Positions 60,900 to 64,000 of a DNA stretch of 64,000 nucleotides are shown piece by piece. A program made the position numbers and the translations under genes. Origin of the DNA: Bacillota bacterium. GTDB taxonomy: Bacteria > Bacillota > Clostridia > Tissierellales > MES13. Position 1 is the first letter of the stretch. The number at the start of each line of letters is the position of its first letter. The DNA lies in the NCBI GenBank assembly GCA_009711785.1, contig VENA01000016.1, positions 153,647 to 217,646 of the forward strand, read 5' to 3'. The notes under the pieces were generated by a model that ran no database searches, was not told the origin of the DNA, and was given only the letters and a program-made list of their open reading frames with translations.

Positions 60900-62039
60900 T
60901 TACTTTTCAAATGTATTTACAGCCTTTTTTAACATTTTTCTTATTTCTATATTTTGAGGACATTTCTTTTCACATTCTCCACATTCTATACATCTAGAAG
61001 CTTCTTTATTATGTTTAACTGTTAAGATATTATAATGAAACTTAGCCCCGTTTACATCATTATACATCGATGCATTATTAAGTTGTGTGAAACACTCTGG
61101 TATATCAACACCTTTAGGACATGGCATACAATATTTACAATCAGTACAGCCTACAACCATTCTATCTTCATAAATACTTTTTACTTCTTTGATTATGTCT
61201 TTCTCATCATCGGTTAATGAATTTCTATAGGCCATTTCTGCACTATCTATATTCTCTTTAATATGGTTCATATTATTCATACCACTAAGTACAACGCTAA
61301 TTTCAGGATGGTCCCACAAATATCTTAGTCCCCATTCAGCTGGTGTTCTTTTAATATCTGCCTTATCCCAAATGTCTTGAATATCCTTTGGAACATTTTT
61401 TACTAAACTTCCTCCCCTTAAAGGTTCCATTATTACAATCCCTAAATTTTTATCTTTAGCTAATTTTAAACCTTCTTTTCCTGCTTGATAGTTCTGGTCC
61501 ATATAATTATATTGTATTTGACAAAAATCCCAATCATAAGAATTTATTATCTCTTTAAAAAGGGGATATTCATCATGAAATGAAAAACCCACATGTTTTA
61601 TCCTACCATCTTTAACTGCCTTGTCAAGAAAATCAAACACATCATGTTTAACTACATTTTCCCATCTTTTCTTAGTTAAAGCATGTACTAGATAAAAATC
61701 TATATAATCTGTCCCTAATTTTTCTAATTGTTCATTTAATATTTTATCCATATCTTCTCTACTATCTATAGACCATGAAGGTAGTTTTGTAGCTAGATAT
61801 ACTTTATCTCTATATCCATCTTTTAATGCTTTTCCTGTAACTACTTCACTCATACCACCATGGTATGGATATGCTGTATCTATATAATTCACTCCATTAT
61901 CTATAGCATATCTAACCTGTTTTATAGCTTTCTTTTCATCAATTTTATCATTTTGACCATCAACTACTTGAAATCTCATACAACCAAAGCCTAATATTGA
62001 AACCTTTTCTCCTGTTTTGCCAAATTCTCTATAAAGCAT
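60900..62039 (-). CDS. Aldo/keto reductase with C-terminal 4Fe-4S domain
   Basis: 379 residues. AKR barrel with YIDTAYPYHGGMSEVV (Tyr/Asp), ATKLPSW, DFYLVHALTKKRW and FCQIQYNYMDQNYQ; the tail (about 290-375) has CTDCKYCMPCPKGVDIP and CIECGECEKKCPQNIEI for two clusters. Reduces aldehydes or ketones, or cleaves sulfur or halogen bonds, with ferredoxin-type electrons; substrate unknown. AAGGAGG before the ATG. A long 3' hairpin region follows. Confidence 0.93.
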   Translation of the reverse strand: MLYREFGKTGEKVSILGFGCMRFQVVDGQNDKIDEKKAIKQVRYAIDNGVNYIDTAYPYHGGMSEVVTGKALKDGYRDKVYLATKLPSWSIDSREDMDKILNEQLEKLGTDYIDFYLVHALTKKRWENVVKHDVFDFLDKAVKDGRIKHVGFSFHDEYPLFKEIINSYDWDFCQIQYNYMDQNYQAGKEGLKLAKDKNLGIVIMEPLRGGSLVKNVPKDIQDIWDKADIKRTPAEWGLRYLWDHPEISVVLSGMNNMNHIKENIDSAEMAYRNSLTDDEKDIIKEVKSIYEDRMVVGCTDCKYCMPCPKGVDIPECFTQLNNASMYNDVNGAKFHYNILTVKHNKEASRCIECGECEKKCPQNIEIRKMLKKAVNTFEK

Positions 62040-62149
62040 AACATCCTCCTTAGAATTTAAAATAAATCTACATATAGTCCCTTAATACCTATATATCCTA
62101 AATTTATTGATTTAATCACTAATATTACACTTTTTTAATATTTTGTGGG

Positions 62150-62672
62150 CTAATAAATTATATTTAAAACATTGTAAATAGTGAAATCCCTTTTGTTTTC
62201 GAATAACAAATCTTTTAATTTTTCCTCGATTATCTCTATTTTTTCTAATGTGTTTTTATAAGATTTAATTTCATCAATATTAAATACTCTATTCATAAAT
62301 ACTCTTCAAAAGATATTAAAGTATCTGTAAAATCTATTGCTGATGTTTTTATAAAGGGTATAATACCTCCGGGATAAAATCTAATTTAAATACTCTTTAT
62401 TTTGATTACCCTTTCTACTTCAGTTGTAGTCATCAGTCCAACAACATCTACACTTTCATTATTTTCTTTTAAATTAAATACTCTATCCATACATCCATCA
62501 GGTATTATTCTAGTTGTATATTCGTTTTCACTTCCCCTTGTTTTTGAAACCCAGTAACATGCAATATAATTTTTCAGCTTTAAACTTGGACTATATTCAC
62601 GATAAAAAGTACATTTTTTTCTTGTTCAGACCAAATATTCTCACCTTGAGTAGGATTAAACTAATTTCTCAT
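62150..62672 (-). pseudogene. Decayed AraC-family regulator (DUF6597-type ligand-binding part)
   Basis: Not a working gene. From a possible ATG at 62672 the minus strand encodes pieces of the DUF6597/AraC N-terminal domain: YREYSPSLKLKNYIACYWVS, RIIPDGCMDRVFNL, VVGLMTTTEVERVI, then IRFYPGGIIPFIKTSAIDFT and NIDEIKSYKNTLEKIEIIEE. Lesions seen: TAG at the fourth codon, a frameshift in an A run, a TAA just before IRFYPGG and another slip near 62295; the frame stops at 62150. The C-terminal HTH is missing. This explains most of the 700-bp gap. Confidence 0.78.
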
Positions 62673-62738
62673 AATATCAACCTCATTAATTTACTTATAA
62701 GTATACTTTATATAATTAAAAAGGTTTCCCTTTAAATT

Positions 62739-63305
62739 CTATTCTTTATTATTTAATAAAACCATTCTTTTATGATCTTCCCACTTTCTGCTTATCTTAA
62801 TATATTCCCTCGCTATACCCTCTTCATAAAAATTAAGTTTACTTGCTACTTTTAATGATCTTATATTTCTAGGCATAATATAAGCTTCAATTCTATGAAG
62901 TTTAAGCTCATTAAAAGCAAAATCGATAATTGCTTTTAATGCCTCTGTAATATATCCATTATTAATTTCATCTTTATCAAGTCTATATCCTAAATGACAT
63001 GATTTTATATCTCCCCAAATAATATTATCTAAAATAATAGAACCAATAGTTTTTTCAAATGTCTTATCAGTCTTTTTAAATATCCAAACTTTAAAAATTT
63101 GCCCTTGTTTCATAGCATGTAAATCTCTATTTACTGCTTTTTTACAGTGATCTAAGGTATAAAAATCTTCCTTTTTATTAGGTTCCCACTTATTTAGAAA
63201 TTCTTTATTACGTGAAAAATAATTTAATATTATACTTGCAAATAGTTCATTTGCAACTTTTAAAACTAATCTTTCTGTTTCAATCGTTCCTACTTTAGTA
63301 TCCAT
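62739..63305 (-). CDS. GNAT N-acetyltransferase (RimJ/RimL type)
   Basis: 188 residues. GNAT elements: TIETERLVLKVANELFASII, IGSIILDNIIWGDIKSCHLG, the loop GYITEALKAIIDFAF, and LKLHRIEAYIMPRNIRSLKV with VASKLNFYEEGIARE. Acyl-CoA pyrophosphate loop less canonical (DEINNGYITEAL). Resembles ribosomal-protein or spermidine acetyltransferases. GAAAGGAAG before the ATG. Confidence 0.87.
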   Translation of the reverse strand: MDTKVGTIETERLVLKVANELFASIILNYFSRNKEFLNKWEPNKKEDFYTLDHCKKAVNRDLHAMKQGQIFKVWIFKKTDKTFEKTIGSIILDNIIWGDIKSCHLGYRLDKDEINNGYITEALKAIIDFAFNELKLHRIEAYIMPRNIRSLKVASKLNFYEEGIAREYIKISRKWEDHKRMVLLNNKE

Positions 63306-63381
63306 TTAATACTTCCTTTCATAATTAATATATAATTATTCTTTCACTTATGAAAGATTTTATTTCTTAAATATTTAAAAC

Positions 63382-63411
63382 AAAAAAAGTATAGCTAAAA
63401 ATTAGCCATAC
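63382..63411 (-). terminator. Terminator after the BASS transporter gene
   Basis: Stem GTATAGCTAA/TTAGCCATAC (one G-U pair) with loop AAA, followed by seven U on the minus strand. Confidence 0.85.
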
Positions 63412-63423
63412 CTTTATATGTTA

Positions 63424-64000
63424 TTAACTTTGTTTTACACTAATCCATTTCATATAATAAGCTGCAATAGGAAGCTGTACAATATATCCTATTGCTATTA
63501 AAAATACTGCTAAGCTTTCTCCAAAGGATGCTAATGAAATCCCTAAAGCTATTGTTAAATTTCTCATTGTTGTAGAATACACTAAAGCAACTTTATCTTT
63601 GTTAGTTAAATATTTATTGCCAAGGAAATGAGAAATAAATATTATAATAATATATAAAATGATTAATGGTATTATAGATAACAATACTAAATCAAGTTGA
63701 TTTATTATCGTCTTACTTTTTAGAGCCATTGCAATGAAAACTATAGCTAGTACTCCTAAAGAACTTATTCCACTAAAATTAGGTTTTATATCTTTATAGC
63801 CTTTAATACCATATTTCCTTATTAAAAGTCTTCTTGTTAAATCCCCTAATAGTAATGGAATTATTACTACTTTAAAAAGACTTTTAAAAATTATAAATGT
63901 ATTTATGGTTATTAATTTTCCTAAAAATAATTTCATATACAACGGTATTATTAAAATAGAAATTAATAAATTTATAGAAATCATTACTAAAGAAAGCTTT
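63424..64000 (-). CDS. Bile acid:sodium symporter (BASS)-like transporter, partial
   Basis: C-terminal about 190 residues; the frame is open to the window end (LSLVMISINLLISILIIPLY), so the N-terminus lies beyond base 64000 and the apparent ATG at 63984 is internal. Six hydrophobic segments, with VFIAMALKSKTIINQ and RNLTIALGISLASFGESLAV, typical of BASS/ACR3-like transporters where RNxxxA... marks the second half. Cargo unknown. Confidence 0.75.
   Translation of the reverse strand, partial: KLSLVMISINLLISILIIPLYMKLFLGKLITINTFIIFKSLFKVVIIPLLLGDLTRRLLIRKYGIKGYKDIKPNFSGISSLGVLAIVFIAMALKSKTIINQLDLVLLSIIPLIILYIIIIFISHFLGNKYLTNKDKVALVYSTTMRNLTIALGISLASFGESLAVFLIAIGYIVQLPIAAYYMKWISVKQS

Noticed and set aside
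62514..62735. 73-residue plus-strand reading frame
   Set aside because: It is the complement of the AraC-type remnant on the minus strand, without ribosome site or family match.
1..64000. CRISPR array, tRNA, rRNA or insertion sequence
   Set aside because: No evenly spaced repeats, cloverleaf ends, rRNA blocks or transposase frames were recognised on either strand; the density of single terminators is normal.

Overview
This 64 kb window is AT-rich chromosomal DNA of a low-GC, anaerobic, probably spore-forming Clostridia-type member of the Bacillota. The evidence is gene content: oxygen-independent HemN-like and other radical SAM enzymes, Cys-rich ferredoxin-type modules, RecU, LytS/LytR-CstA, RodA, SCP/LysM and DUF3231 proteins, very strong AGGAGG ribosome sites and frequent TTG/GTG starts. 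An in-frame UGA at the catalytic position of a peroxiredoxin, followed by a plausible bacterial SECIS hairpin, shows that the organism very likely inserts selenocysteine. Glycine C-acetyltransferase, glutaminase, several aminopeptidases and an AbgT transporter suggest amino-acid/peptide fermentation. Species cannot be fixed from the sequence. No rRNA, tRNA, CRISPR array, IS element or integrated phage was recognised.

Layout. 1-4.7 kb: a partial FAD oxidoreductase with a BON-like N-terminus, a GntR/HutC regulator, and a compact operon of XRE regulator, HemN-like radical SAM enzyme and a second radical SAM enzyme, driven from a promoter overlapped by a perfect palindrome. 4.7-16.8 kb: mostly housekeeping genes (FtsA-like ATPase, nth, DUF503, kbl, queG-lepB, nfo, rodA, Nudix, glutaminase). 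17-24 kb: nucleoside kinase, CBS protein, RluA and RsuA pseudouridine synthases, DUF1540, a YtqA-type radical SAM. 24.2-28.2 kb: a LytS/LytR two-component pair with CstA, and tandem LytTR-like sites before cstA. 28-39 kb: recU, PrsA-like foldase, DMT exporter, HAD phosphatase, the selenocysteine peroxiredoxin, peptidases, and a small NapH-like Fe-S membrane protein with a tandem-repeat operator. 39.6-41.2 kb: an isolated holin-amidase pair. 42.5-44.5 kb: a phosphoesterase with an unknown 333-residue protein and two tiny membrane proteins. 44.5-51.9 kb: NAD(P)HX epimerase, LysM-SCP protein, methyltransferase, IMPase, M20 peptidase and AbgT transporter. 52.3-64 kb: cysteine synthase with an FG-GAP protein, a phosphoribosyltransferase broken by a nonsense codon, a Crp/YdcZ pair, MnmA, DEAD-box helicase, aldo/keto reductase and a partial BASS transporter.

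Most genes lie on the minus strand, consistent with one replichore arm; plus-strand genes are mainly single units with their own terminators. Decay is visible: two AraC-family regulators survive only as frameshifted remnants (48788-48990 and 62150-62672), beside the broken phosphoribosyltransferase. Start codons were corrected where a ribosome site clearly favours an internal codon.
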